DNA from: Methylomonas sp. MK1
Lineage (GTDB): Bacteria; Pseudomonadota; Gammaproteobacteria; Methylococcales; Methylomonadaceae
NCBI RefSeq assembly: GCF_000365425.1
Contig: NZ_AQOV01000001.1
Coordinates: 3,348,001-3,412,000 of the forward strand
DNA length: 64,000 bases
Direction: 5' to 3'
Notes under the pieces: model-generated
Told to the model about the DNA's origin: nothing
Databases searched by the model: none
The model's input: the letters and a program-made list of their open reading frames with translations, nothing else
Position numbers and translations under genes: made by a program
Shown here: in pieces, positions 8,388 through 16,767 of the stretch
Position numbering within the stretch: the first letter of the stretch is position 1
How the letters are laid out: each line of letters starts with the position of its first letter

Positions 8388-10145
8388 ATGAAACAAAAGC
8401 TGGAATCCCTGTTACAACAAGCCGTTACAGCCCTTAAAACTCAAGGTATTCTCGAAAACGATTTTATTGCGCAAATCAACTTAGAGCGCACTCGCGATGC
8501 GCAACACGGCGACTTCGCCACCAACCTGGCGATGTTACTGGCCAAGCCGGCCAAACTTAATCCTAGACAACTGGCCGAAAAAATCGTCGAGGCTCTGCCG
8601 AGCGATGCGCTGATCACCAAGGTTGATATCGCCGGCCCCGGATTTATCAATTTCTTCATCAATCCCGACAGCCAGTTCCAGATTGTCAAACAGGTACTCG
8701 ATGCCGGAGCGGAGTTCGGTTTAAGCAAGATTGGTGCGGGCAAACGCGTACAAGTCGAATTCGTTTCCGCCAATCCCACCGGGCCTTTGCATGTTGGCCA
8801 TGGTCGCGGCGCGGCTTACGGTTCGGCTGTGGCGGATTTGCTGGCGGCAGCCGGGTTTCAAGTCGAGCGAGAATACTATGTGAACGATGCCGGCCGGCAG
8901 ATGGATATTCTGGCTACCAGTGTCTGGCTGCGGTATCTGGAAGCCTGCGACGAGGTTCTGCCTTTTCCAAGCAACGGTTATCGCGGCGAATATGTCCGGG
9001 AGATTTCCGCGAATTTGCATAAGAAAGCCGGCGATGCCTACCGCCGAGCCGCCGCGCTAGTGATGGCGGATTTGCCCGCCGACGAGCCGCAAGGCGGCGA
9101 CAAGGAAAAACACATCGATGCGTTGATCGACCGTGCCAAAGCCTTGCTCGGCGACGCTTATAAAGAGGTATTTCAAGCCGGTCTGGACGAAATTCTGGAC
9201 GATATCAAAAACGACTTGGCCGAATTCGGCGTCAGCTATCAACAGTGGTTTTCCGAGCGCTCGCTGATGGACGATCATTCCGTCGAACAAGCCCTAAAGC
9301 GTCTGGATGCGGCCGGGTACCTTTACCAGCAGGAAGGCGCTACTTGGTTTGCCTCCAGTCGCCTGGGCGACGAAAAAGATAGAGTGGTGGTGCGTGATAA
9401 CGGTCAGACCACCTATTTTGCTTCCGATATTGCCTATCACATGAACAAGCTGGATCGCGGCTTCGATCAAATCGTCAACATCTGGGGTGCTGACCACCAC
9501 GGTTATATTCCGCGCGTGAAAGCGGCGATGCAAGCCCTGGGCGCCGACGAATCCAAGTTGAAAGTATTGCTGGTGCAATTTGCGATCTTGTATCGCGGCG
9601 ACGAAAAAGTACAAATGTCGACCCGCTCCGGCGAGTTTGTCACCCTAAGGCAACTGCGCAACGAAGTGGGTAGAGATGCGTGCCGCTTCTTTTACGTGAT
9701 GCGTAAATCCGAGCAACATATGGATTTCGATTTGAAACTAGCCACTTCCAGAAGCAACGAAAACCCGGTTTATTATGTGCAGTATGCGCATGCCAGGGTG
9801 TGTAGCGTGTTGCGCCAGATCGACGAAAAAGGTCGGCAACGCAATCCGCATTTGGGTATGGAGCATCTGAATCTGTTGACCGAAGAGCAGGAAGCCGCGT
9901 TACTGACTACACTTTCCAAATACCCGGAAGCTTTGGAACGTGCTGCTGTGAATTACGAGCCTCATCAATTGATTCATTACTTGCGTGAGCTGGCCAATCA
10001 GTTCCACAGTTATTACAACGCACACCAGTTCCTGGTAGACGACGACAAACTTTGTAATGCCCGCATTAATTTGATTTGTGCCGTCAAGCAAGTATTGGTC
10101 AACGCCCTATCCTTATTGAAAATCAATGCACCTGAAGCGATGTAA
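8388..10145 (+). CDS. argS: Arginyl-tRNA synthetase
   Basis: A 585-residue ArgRS, a class I synthetase charging tRNA-Arg. The N-terminal Add1 domain covers about residues 1-110; the HIGH signature appears as [13 protein letters not shown]; the KMSKS position is degenerate (VQMSTRSG), as is normal for ArgRS; the anticodon-binding domain is at the C-terminus ([16 protein letters not shown]). Its TAA stop overlaps the ATG of the SPOR gene (TAATG), so the two form an operon, a linkage common in gammaproteobacteria. Confidence 0.97.
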   Translation: MKQKLESLLQQAVTALKTQGILENDFIAQINLERTRDAQHGDFATNLAMLLAKPAKLNPRQLAEKIVEALPSDALITKVDIAGPGFINFFINPDSQFQIVKQVLDAGAEFGLSKIGAGKRVQVEFVSANPTGPLHVGHGRGAAYGSAVADLLAAAGFQVEREYYVNDAGRQMDILATSVWLRYLEACDEVLPFPSNGYRGEYVREISANLHKKAGDAYRRAAALVMADLPADEPQGGDKEKHIDALIDRAKALLGDAYKEVFQAGLDEILDDIKNDLAEFGVSYQQWFSERSLMDDHSVEQALKRLDAAGYLYQQEGATWFASSRLGDEKDRVVVRDNGQTTYFASDIAYHMNKLDRGFDQIVNIWGADHHGYIPRVKAAMQALGADESKLKVLLVQFAILYRGDEKVQMSTRSGEFVTLRQLRNEVGRDACRFFYVMRKSEQHMDFDLKLATSRSNENPVYYVQYAHARVCSVLRQIDEKGRQRNPHLGMEHLNLLTEEQEAALLTTLSKYPEALERAAVNYEPHQLIHYLRELANQFHSYYNAHQFLVDDDKLCNARINLICAVKQVLVNALSLLKINAPEAM

Positions 10146-10786
10146 TGGCCAGAGACTATAAGCACCGCGTTCAAAGCCCCAGTTACACCAACAGTCGCAG
10201 AAAGCCGAAAAAATCGTCGGTTGCGCCTTGGCGTTGGTTGCTGGTCATCGCGCTGATTGTAGCTTTTGGGGTGTTTCTGAATATGATCCGCAAAATGGTG
10301 CCGGAGTTGGTGGCAGGCAAGCAGGAAGCGGAAACACCGCAAATAGTGGAAAAGCTAAAGCAGGAATTACCGGTCAAACCGCAAACTCAAGCGGTCGTCG
10401 AGCCGGAAAAACCGGCGGAGCCGTCACAACCTGCGGAACCGGAAGAGCCGCGTTACGATTTTTATACCATACTGCCACAGGCGGAAGTCGTGGTGCCCGA
10501 TTACGAAATCAAAACCCGGGTACGTGAGCAGCTGGTCGGTAAAACCAAGGCGGCCAAATACATTATGCAGGCGGGTTCCTTCCGGGAGGCCTCGGAAGCC
10601 GAGCGCCACAAGGCTAAGCTGGCATCGCTCGGCATAGAGTCCCGGGTCGAGAAAGCTAAAGTCGGCAATGTTATCTGGCATCGCGTTAAGGTCGGTCCCT
10701 ACGATAATCCCGCCAGCGTTTCCACGATTAAGGAATTGCTGCAGAAAAACGGCATCGGTGTGATTGTTACCGAAAGCGGTCAATAA
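10145..10786 (+). CDS. SPOR-domain membrane protein (FtsN-like)
   Basis: A 213-residue bitopic inner-membrane protein. A basic cytoplasmic tail (RRKPKKSS) precedes one membrane helix at about residues 29-48, then a Pro/Glu-rich periplasmic linker, and a C-terminal SPOR domain (about 136-211, YIMQAGSFREASEAERHKAKL ... RVKVGPY). SPOR domains bind denuded septal glycan, so a role in cell division or as an FtsN-type protein is likely. It is translationally coupled to argS. Only the SPOR fold and topology are secure; essential FtsN motifs cannot be recognised. Confidence 0.9.
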   Translation: MARDYKHRVQSPSYTNSRRKPKKSSVAPWRWLLVIALIVAFGVFLNMIRKMVPELVAGKQEAETPQIVEKLKQELPVKPQTQAVVEPEKPAEPSQPAEPEEPRYDFYTILPQAEVVVPDYEIKTRVREQLVGKTKAAKYIMQAGSFREASEAERHKAKLASLGIESRVEKAKVGNVIWHRVKVGPYDNPASVSTIKELLQKNGIGVIVTESGQ

Positions 10787-10800
10787 GCGTTCGAATAAAT

Positions 10801-10816
10801 CCAGGGTTTTGCCTGG
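10801..10816 (+). terminator. Weak hairpin after the SPOR gene
   Basis: CCAGG-GTTTTG-CCTGG forms a 5-pair hairpin 15 bases after the stop. There is no T-run behind it, so it is at best a weak terminator. Confidence 0.3.
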
Positions 10817-10931
10817 CATCGTTCAAGCAACTCTCCAGCGCAATGCTGTGTATACTGCGGTAGTAAATTAGATTGACTGGCTTGCTGTTTTAAGCTCTGA
10901 TAACTTCAACAATTACGAGAGGAGAGGTCTT

Positions 10932-11492
10932 ATGGTTAACAAAAAGACGATGGTGCTGATGCTGTTGGCGCTGATGATGCTGAACGGTTGCAGCCGAGGG
11001 TTTCGGGCTAGCGAAGTCAAAGATGACGATTTGGTCGAGGTAAGCTTCGAGGCGGTTGATCAGCTGATTCTCGATTTGCGCGAACCTTTACCTAAAGGTA
11101 GTTTGGTGGTTATCAATTCGCTGGTTAATGTCGGCGAACTGGAGCAAACGCTGGCGTTTGGCCGCATTGTCTCCGATCAAATTTCCTCGGCCTTTCATCG
11201 TTCCGGTTACCGGGTGATGGGTATGGAGTTGCCTACCGAAATTTTTGCTAAAAACGAAGCCGGCATTCTGCAACTGCCTGATAAAACCAAGGAAGCTTTA
11301 AATAACGTCGGGGCTAAAGCGGTCGTCGTAGGATCGTTTGCGCCAGGCTACAACAACGTCTACGTTTCGCTAAGGGTTGTGGACATCGCCAGTCAGAACG
11401 TGATTTCCTCCACCGACTATTCTGTGTCGATGGGGCCGGATGCCAAGGTTTTGGTTAAAAAACCGCCAGTACCTGCGCCAGTTAAGCCATAG
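10932..11492 (+). CDS. FlgO-like outer-membrane lipoprotein
   Basis: A 186-residue lipoprotein. The signal ends in the lipobox LNGC (Cys20 becomes the lipidated residue). The mature part, about residues 50-170, has the FlgO-type fold: KGSLVVINSLVNVGELEQTLAFGRIVSDQISSAFHRSGYRVMGMEL, then a segment AVVVGSFAPGYNNVYVSLRVVDIASQNVISSTDYSV. FlgO proteins of Vibrio are flagellar outer-membrane components, but the domain is also found away from flagellar genes, as here. A GGAGAGG site precedes the ATG. It is monocistronic. Role in envelope structure is inferred only. Confidence 0.8.
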   Translation: MVNKKTMVLMLLALMMLNGCSRGFRASEVKDDDLVEVSFEAVDQLILDLREPLPKGSLVVINSLVNVGELEQTLAFGRIVSDQISSAFHRSGYRVMGMELPTEIFAKNEAGILQLPDKTKEALNNVGAKAVVVGSFAPGYNNVYVSLRVVDIASQNVISSTDYSVSMGPDAKVLVKKPPVPAPVKP

Positions 11493-11506
11493 TACCCAAC
11501 TATTCA

Positions 11507-11530
11507 GCGGATTGCCTTTTGGCAATCCGC
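11507..11530. terminator. Hairpin between converging genes
   Basis: GCGGATTGCC-TTTT-GGCAATCCGC is a perfect 10-pair stem between the lipoprotein gene and the converging asparaginase gene. It lacks a T-run on the plus strand, so efficiency is uncertain. Confidence 0.55.
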
Positions 11531-11582
11531 CCCTCGCTACAGTTAAGCCGTCAGGCTCGACGCACTATAAATCCAACCGTAA

Positions 11583-12599
11583 TCACAGCTGTTCGTGGCC
11601 CAAGTTCTGTGCCAAAAACCCAGAAATTGCCTGCGTTGTGTCGAAATTGCCGTAAGCCAATAGTAATTTGGCGTAAGCCGCTTCCAACGACGTATTCCAG
11701 ATCATTTCCGCGCCCACATCCAACAGCTCGCGAGTTGAGGCGTATGCGCTTTCTGAATATAGCGCCGGTGTCAGATATATTTTGACACCCTGTCTGGTGC
11801 AATGTTTGACGAACTCCACCAGGCTGTATTGCTCTCCTGCTGCACTTGACGCGCAAGCCGTCCCGGAATGGTACAGGTCGTGCAGCACTGCATCGACGTT
11901 ATCGAGATTGTAGACAGAGTAATCCAGGCCGGGATAAGGTCTGATCACCAATATTCGCTTGGAAAAGTCGGGTTTAAGCGCAATAGGCGAACGCGTACCT
12001 AGCGCCAAATTTTGCAGAGGCTGGAACCGCCCGTCCTCGAAGCGCATCCAGGCCTGCGACTGCACGCTGATGAAATCGCTACTTAACGGCAGGCAGGACG
12101 ATAGGCGACAGCCGAGATGAATCAGCATCGCTTGTCCCTGATTTCGATACGGCACAAACACGCCGGCTCGGCCAAGTTGGCGTATAAATTCCACCGCACA
12201 CAGAAAGTTGGCCACGCCGTTGGCTTGGGGATTGTCTAGCGGCAGATCGCTGGAAACCAGCAGCAGCGGAATCGACAAACCATTAAAATACAGGCTCAGC
12301 GCAGCGGCGCTAAAGGCCAGGCTGTCGGTGCCGTGGGTGATGATGATGCCGTCGAATTGGCTAATATCTTCGGCTTCAATCGAAGCGATGATCTGCGGCC
12401 AGTGGCTGGGATGTAGGTTTTCGCTGAGAATCTGCAAGGGTTGCAAGCTTTTGAAGCTTACCGAACCCGGCTTGGGGTCTTGTTCTGCAAAGAGTTGCAA
12501 TAACTTATAACCGGCGCTGCCGTCGGTATTGATGGTGTTGCCGCTGAGTTGCGAACCAATGGTGCCGCCCGTAAACACCAGCAGGATGTTTTTCTTCAT
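11583..12599 (-). CDS. ansA: Type I-like L-asparaginase
   Basis: A 338-residue asparaginase/glutaminase-family enzyme without a signal peptide, so cytosolic, hydrolysing asparagine to aspartate and ammonia. The first catalytic threonine lies in TGGTIGS (about residues 10-16), and the second motif is HGTDSLAFSAAALS with Thr/Asp of the catalytic triad. The C-terminal domain contains RPYPGLDYSVYN. It is divergent from folA with a 56-base spacer. Substrate preference within the family (Asn versus Gln) is not readable. Confidence 0.9.
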   Translation of the reverse strand: MKKNILLVFTGGTIGSQLSGNTINTDGSAGYKLLQLFAEQDPKPGSVSFKSLQPLQILSENLHPSHWPQIIASIEAEDISQFDGIIITHGTDSLAFSAAALSLYFNGLSIPLLLVSSDLPLDNPQANGVANFLCAVEFIRQLGRAGVFVPYRNQGQAMLIHLGCRLSSCLPLSSDFISVQSQAWMRFEDGRFQPLQNLALGTRSPIALKPDFSKRILVIRPYPGLDYSVYNLDNVDAVLHDLYHSGTACASSAAGEQYSLVEFVKHCTRQGVKIYLTPALYSESAYASTRELLDVGAEMIWNTSLEAAYAKLLLAYGNFDTTQAISGFLAQNLGHEQL

Positions 12600-12655
12600 A
12601 AACGATGGTTTCTAGTATGATGTTTTGCTTACAAAGCCCATCTTAAACACTCCGC

Positions 12656-13162
12656 ATGAAAATATCACTGATCGTGGCGATGTCCAGTAATCGTGCCATT
12701 GGCCTGAACGGCCAAATGCCTTGGCATCTCTCGGCCGACTTGAAACGCTTCAAGCAAATCACTATGGGTGCGCCAATATTGATGGGCCGTAAAACGTTTG
12801 AGGCTATCGGCCGGCCTTTGCCGGGACGGGAGAACATCATTATCAGCCGCGATCCGAGTTATCAGCAGCCCGGTTGCAGGGTGTTTGGCGACATCGATAG
12901 CGTGTTGCAACGCTATGCCGATAGCCCGGAATTATTCGTGATTGGCGGCGCCACCTTATACGAAGCAATGCTGTCGTATGCCGATTATTTGTACCTGACT
13001 GAAATCCACAATACTTTCGCGGGCGACACTTTTTTCCCGGAGATCGATGCCAGTCAATGGCGGGAAGTTGCCAGGGACGATGTTAAAAACGATCAAGCCG
13101 TTGATTTTAGCTACAGTTTTTTAAAGCTGGAACACATCCGGGTTGGTTCTGGCGGGCGCTAG
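12656..13162 (+). CDS. folA: Dihydrofolate reductase
   Basis: A 168-residue type I DHFR reducing dihydrofolate to tetrahydrofolate with NADPH. Family landmarks are present: AIGLNGQMPWHLSADLKRFK (active-site Trp and the catalytic Asp of ADLKRFK), LMGRKTFEAIGRPLPGR (NADPH pocket), IIISRD, and LFVIGGATLYE. It begins in a short divergent spacer shared with ansA and is followed by the Pho-box region of pstS. Confidence 0.97.
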   Translation: MKISLIVAMSSNRAIGLNGQMPWHLSADLKRFKQITMGAPILMGRKTFEAIGRPLPGRENIIISRDPSYQQPGCRVFGDIDSVLQRYADSPELFVIGGATLYEAMLSYADYLYLTEIHNTFAGDTFFPEIDASQWREVARDDVKNDQAVDFSYSFLKLEHIRVGSGGR

Positions 13163-13192
13163 ATTTTAGCGGTCGGTTAGAATTGGGCATTT

Positions 13193-13251
13193 TTGTCATA
13201 AAACTGTCACATTTGCTTCATACTATTGTCATGCTAGGTTGGCAATATGAA
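13193..13251 (+). promoter_or_regulatory. PhoB box (four 11-bp units) and -10 of pstS
   Basis: Four direct 11-base units start at 13193, 13204, 13215 and 13226: TTGTCATAAAA, CTGTCACATTT, GCTTCATACTA, TTGTCATGCTA. The first two together match the PhoB consensus CTGTCATAWAWCTGTCAY at 17 of 18 positions. TATGAA at 13246-13251 fits the -10 element at the spacing seen in PhoB-activated promoters, where the Pho box replaces the -35. This places pstS under phosphate-starvation control. Confidence 0.9.
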
Positions 13252-13281
13252 TCTTAAGTTTTAAACATTTCGAGAAAATAT

Positions 13282-14271
13282 ATGAAAAATACATTCAAGC
13301 TGAAATCGCTGGTTTTAGGATTTGGTTTTGCATCGACTGCTTTGCTCGGCGGTGAAGCAGTGGCGGCTCCCGCGACATTGGATCCGGCTTTGCCTGAATA
13401 TGCGGCAGCCAGCGGCGTGTCCGGCAACATCTCCAGCGTTGGCTCGGATACTTTGGCTAACTTGATGACCTTGTGGGCCGAAGAATTCGGCAAGATTTAC
13501 CCCAACGTCAACATTCAGATTCAAGCAGCCGGTTCTTCGACCGCTCCACCAGCGTTGACCGAAGGCACCGCTAATCTGGGTCCGATGAGCCGGAAAATGA
13601 AAGATAACGAAATTGACGATTTCGAAAGCAAATACGGTTACAAACCGACCGCGATTCCGGTTGCTATCGATGCGCTGGCGGTTTTCGTCAACAAGGATAA
13701 CCCGGTTAAAGGCTTAAGCATTCCGCAAGTGGATGCGATTTTGTCCTCAACCCGTAAATGTGGTTATGCCACTGATATCACCACTTGGGGCCAAGCCGGC
13801 CTGACTGGCGGTTGGGCAAGCAAACCTATTCAGTTGTATGGCCGTAACTCGGTGTCCGGTACTTACGGTTTCTTTAAAGATGAAGCCTTGTGCAAAGGCG
13901 ATTTCAAAAGCAACGTCAACGAGCAACCTGGTTCCGCTTCGGTTGTGCAATCGGTTACTACATCTGCAAACGGCATCGGCTATTCCGGTATCGGTTACTC
14001 CACCTCGGGTGTAAAAGCCGTGCCACTGGCGCTGAAAGACGGCCAGCCGTTTGTTGAAGCTTCTCCTGAGAACGCCACATCAGGTGCGTACCCGCTGTCA
14101 CGTTTCTTGTATATTTACGTAAACAAAAAACCTAACGAGCCGCTGGCCCCTATGGAAAAAGAGTTTTTCAAAATGGTCTTGTCCAAAACCGGCCAACAAG
14201 TCGTGATCAAGGACGGCTATATTCCGCTGCCAGCCAAGGCAGTCGAAAAAGCTTTGACTCTGATTCAGTAA
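13282..14271 (+). CDS. pstS: Phosphate ABC transporter substrate-binding protein PstS
   Basis: A 329-residue periplasmic phosphate-binding protein. The signal peptide ends at about residue 28 (EAVA before APATLDP). Phosphate-binding segments are visible as [22 protein letters not shown] and the [13 protein letters not shown] loop. It is the first gene of the pst cluster, directly behind a strong Pho box. A terminator separates it from pstC, so the binding protein can be made in excess over the membrane subunits, as is usual. Confidence 0.96.
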   Translation: MKNTFKLKSLVLGFGFASTALLGGEAVAAPATLDPALPEYAAASGVSGNISSVGSDTLANLMTLWAEEFGKIYPNVNIQIQAAGSSTAPPALTEGTANLGPMSRKMKDNEIDDFESKYGYKPTAIPVAIDALAVFVNKDNPVKGLSIPQVDAILSSTRKCGYATDITTWGQAGLTGGWASKPIQLYGRNSVSGTYGFFKDEALCKGDFKSNVNEQPGSASVVQSVTTSANGIGYSGIGYSTSGVKAVPLALKDGQPFVEASPENATSGAYPLSRFLYIYVNKKPNEPLAPMEKEFFKMVLSKTGQQVVIKDGYIPLPAKAVEKALTLIQ

Positions 14272-14394
14272 TTACATCAGCCAAGGATGCCTGATAAAGG
14301 GACAATTCTGCATGGATGCAGCAAGGGATTGGCTAATACCAACAATGTCATTGCCCCTCTCGCCAAGTAATGGCGGATGATCTTGTATAATATC

Positions 14395-14428
14395 AAGCCG
14401 ATAATTCTCCAGTTTTATCGGCTTTTTT
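14395..14428 (+). terminator. Rho-independent terminator between pstS and pstC
   Basis: AAGCCGATAA (14395-14404) pairs perfectly with TTATCGGCTT (14415-14424), loop of 10, followed by further T. It lies 59 bases before pstC. Partial read-through or a separate promoter must feed pstC; a TATAAT at 14386-14391 lies just ahead of it but without a clear -35. Confidence 0.85.
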
Positions 14429-14487
14429 GTCTCTGACCGCGTTGCGATTGTTCGGCGCCGCTTTTTGTTAACCCACGATACCTTGTT

Positions 14488-16767
14488 ATGACTGAAGCCC
14501 ATTCCACTCAAGCGAAAGCCACGCTGTTTCAGACGGCGACTAGTGAGCGCTATCAGCGTTGGCGGCTAGTAAAGGACAAAATGGTGGCTCGCGGCGTCGT
14601 AGCCGGCGGGTTGAGTATTATCCTGGCGGTGGTGTTAATCTTTTTTTATCTGTTGTATGTGGTTTTTCCGATACTGCTGCCCTCTCATGCGGAAGCGATC
14701 GGCCGTTACGACGTACCCGAGCAGGCGTTGGGCAATACCGTTTTTCTGTCGATGGAAGAGCAGAACGAAGTGGCCGTGCGTTTTACCGATACCGGCAAAG
14801 CGATATTTTTTAGCGTCGCCACCGGCCAGCTAATTCGCTCCGAAGCATTGCCGATTCCCGAGCAAGTGCAAATTACCAGCTACGCGCACGGCGGCGTCGA
14901 TAAAGGTGTCATCGCCTTTGGTTTGTCGGATGGCCGTGCCGTGGTGGTTAAACACGATTACAAATTGTCATATCCCAATGGGAAGCGGGCAATTACCCCG
15001 GCTATTCAATATCCGCTAGGCGCCGAACCGCTGGTGGTGGATAAGCAAGGCCAGGCGCTAACCAAGCTGGCGGTGAAGTTAGGCGATAAAAACAGCACTT
15101 TGCTGGCAAAAACCGCTGATAACCGCATGGTCTTGAGCAGTCTCGGCAAAAAAGAATCGCTGTTCGACGATGAAGCCACTTGGGAAGCCACCGATTCGGT
15201 GGTTGAGATGGCCGCGGATGAAGTGGATTTCATCCTGCTGGATAAAGAACTGCGCAACCTATACCTGGCCAGCCGTGCCGGGGATTTGACTGTGGTCGAT
15301 ATTCTCGACAAGAGCAAACCCGAGATCAAACATAAATTGAATGTGCTGCACCAAGGCGTGCAAATCAGCAGCATGGAGTTCTTGAACGGCGATATTTCGC
15401 TGTTGATAGGCGATACCAGCGGTGTGATGGCGCAGTGGTCCATGGTCCGCGACCAGCAAAACCATTTCAGCATTGAAAAATTGCGGGCGTTTAAAGTATC
15501 CGACGCGCCGATTATTACCATTAACCCGGAACAGCGCCGCAAAGGCATGTTGGCAGCCGACGCCAACGGCGAGATCGGGATATACAGTTCCACCGCCGCA
15601 CGGGAATTGATCAAGGAAAAAATCGCCGGCGGAAAGCCTGTTTCCGTCACCTTGTCGCCGCGCGCCAACGCGATGTTACTGCAAACCGAAGACGGCAAAA
15701 TCAATCATTGGACTATCGAAAACGAACATCCGGAAGTGTCGTGGAGTTCGTTATGGAACAAGGTTTGGTACGAAAGTTATCCAAAACCCGATTACATCTG
15801 GCAATCATCGGCGGCCAGTAACGATTTCGAACCGAAAATGAGCTTAACGCCGCTGGTGTTCGGCACCTTAAAAGCTTCGTTCTACGCGATGTTGATGGGC
15901 GTGCCGCTGGCTTTGTTTGGGGCGATTTATACTGGCTATTTCATGGCGCCCAGCGTGCGCCAGTACGTGAAGCCGGGCGTGGAAATCATGGGCGCTTTGC
16001 CGACCGTGATTCTGGGCTTTTTGGCCGGTTTGTGGCTGGCGCCTTTCGTGGAAGCCAATCTGACCGGGATTTTTGCGTTGTTGATGATCGTGCCCTTGTC
16101 GGTGATGATTTTTGCTTATTTTTGGCAATTCGTACCGGAACAAACCCGTCACAAAATTCCCGACGGCTGGGATGCGGTGGTGCTGATCCCGGTGGTCATA
16201 TTCGGCGCCTGGTTGTCTTTTCAGTTAAGTCCGTCCATCGAAGCCTTGTGTTTTCACGGCGATTTGCGCACCTGGATGCGAGAGGAATTCGGCATCGGTT
16301 ACGATCAACGCAATACTCTGGTGGTTGGTTTAGCGATGGGTTTTGCCGTGATTCCGATGATTTTCTCCATTGCCGAAGACGCGATTTTCAGTGTACCCAA
16401 GCATTTGACTACCGGCTCGTTGGCGCTGGGCGCCACGCCTTGGCAGACCATGACCAAAGTCGTGTTACTAACCGCCAGCCCCGGTATTTTTTCGGCGATC
16501 ATGATCGGTTTCGGTCGTGCGGTTGGCGAAACGATGATCGTTTTGATGGCTACCGGCAATACCGCGGTGATGGATTTGAGCATTTTCCAGGGCTTGCGTA
16601 CCCTATCCGCCAATATTGCGGTGGAAATGCCCGAGTCGGAAGTGAATAGTACCCACTATCGCGTGTTGTTCCTGGCCGCGCTGGTGTTGTTCATGTTTAC
16701 TTTCGTAGTCAATACCCTGGCTGAAGTTATTCGCCAAAATCTAAGACAAAAATACAGCTCATTATGA
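14488..16767 (+). CDS. pstC: Phosphate ABC transporter permease PstC, large form
   Basis: A 759-residue permease, about twice the length of E. coli PstC. Membrane helix 1 (about 37-64) is followed by an extracytoplasmic insert of nearly 400 residues (about 65-450) with a repetitive beta-rich pattern like a WD40/propeller, and then the normal permease domain (about 450-759) with the EAA loop SLALGATPWQTMTKVVLLTASPGIFSAI and GRAVGETMIVLMATGN. This long form is known in Pseudomonas and relatives. Its stop codon overlaps pstA (ATGA). Confidence 0.94.
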   Translation: MTEAHSTQAKATLFQTATSERYQRWRLVKDKMVARGVVAGGLSIILAVVLIFFYLLYVVFPILLPSHAEAIGRYDVPEQALGNTVFLSMEEQNEVAVRFTDTGKAIFFSVATGQLIRSEALPIPEQVQITSYAHGGVDKGVIAFGLSDGRAVVVKHDYKLSYPNGKRAITPAIQYPLGAEPLVVDKQGQALTKLAVKLGDKNSTLLAKTADNRMVLSSLGKKESLFDDEATWEATDSVVEMAADEVDFILLDKELRNLYLASRAGDLTVVDILDKSKPEIKHKLNVLHQGVQISSMEFLNGDISLLIGDTSGVMAQWSMVRDQQNHFSIEKLRAFKVSDAPIITINPEQRRKGMLAADANGEIGIYSSTAARELIKEKIAGGKPVSVTLSPRANAMLLQTEDGKINHWTIENEHPEVSWSSLWNKVWYESYPKPDYIWQSSAASNDFEPKMSLTPLVFGTLKASFYAMLMGVPLALFGAIYTGYFMAPSVRQYVKPGVEIMGALPTVILGFLAGLWLAPFVEANLTGIFALLMIVPLSVMIFAYFWQFVPEQTRHKIPDGWDAVVLIPVVIFGAWLSFQLSPSIEALCFHGDLRTWMREEFGIGYDQRNTLVVGLAMGFAVIPMIFSIAEDAIFSVPKHLTTGSLALGATPWQTMTKVVLLTASPGIFSAIMIGFGRAVGETMIVLMATGNTAVMDLSIFQGLRTLSANIAVEMPESEVNSTHYRVLFLAALVLFMFTFVVNTLAEVIRQNLRQKYSSL

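Noticed and set aside
15006..15704. 232-codon minus-strand frame inside pstC
   Set aside because: Antisense shadow of the pstC insert domain; no start signal or family.
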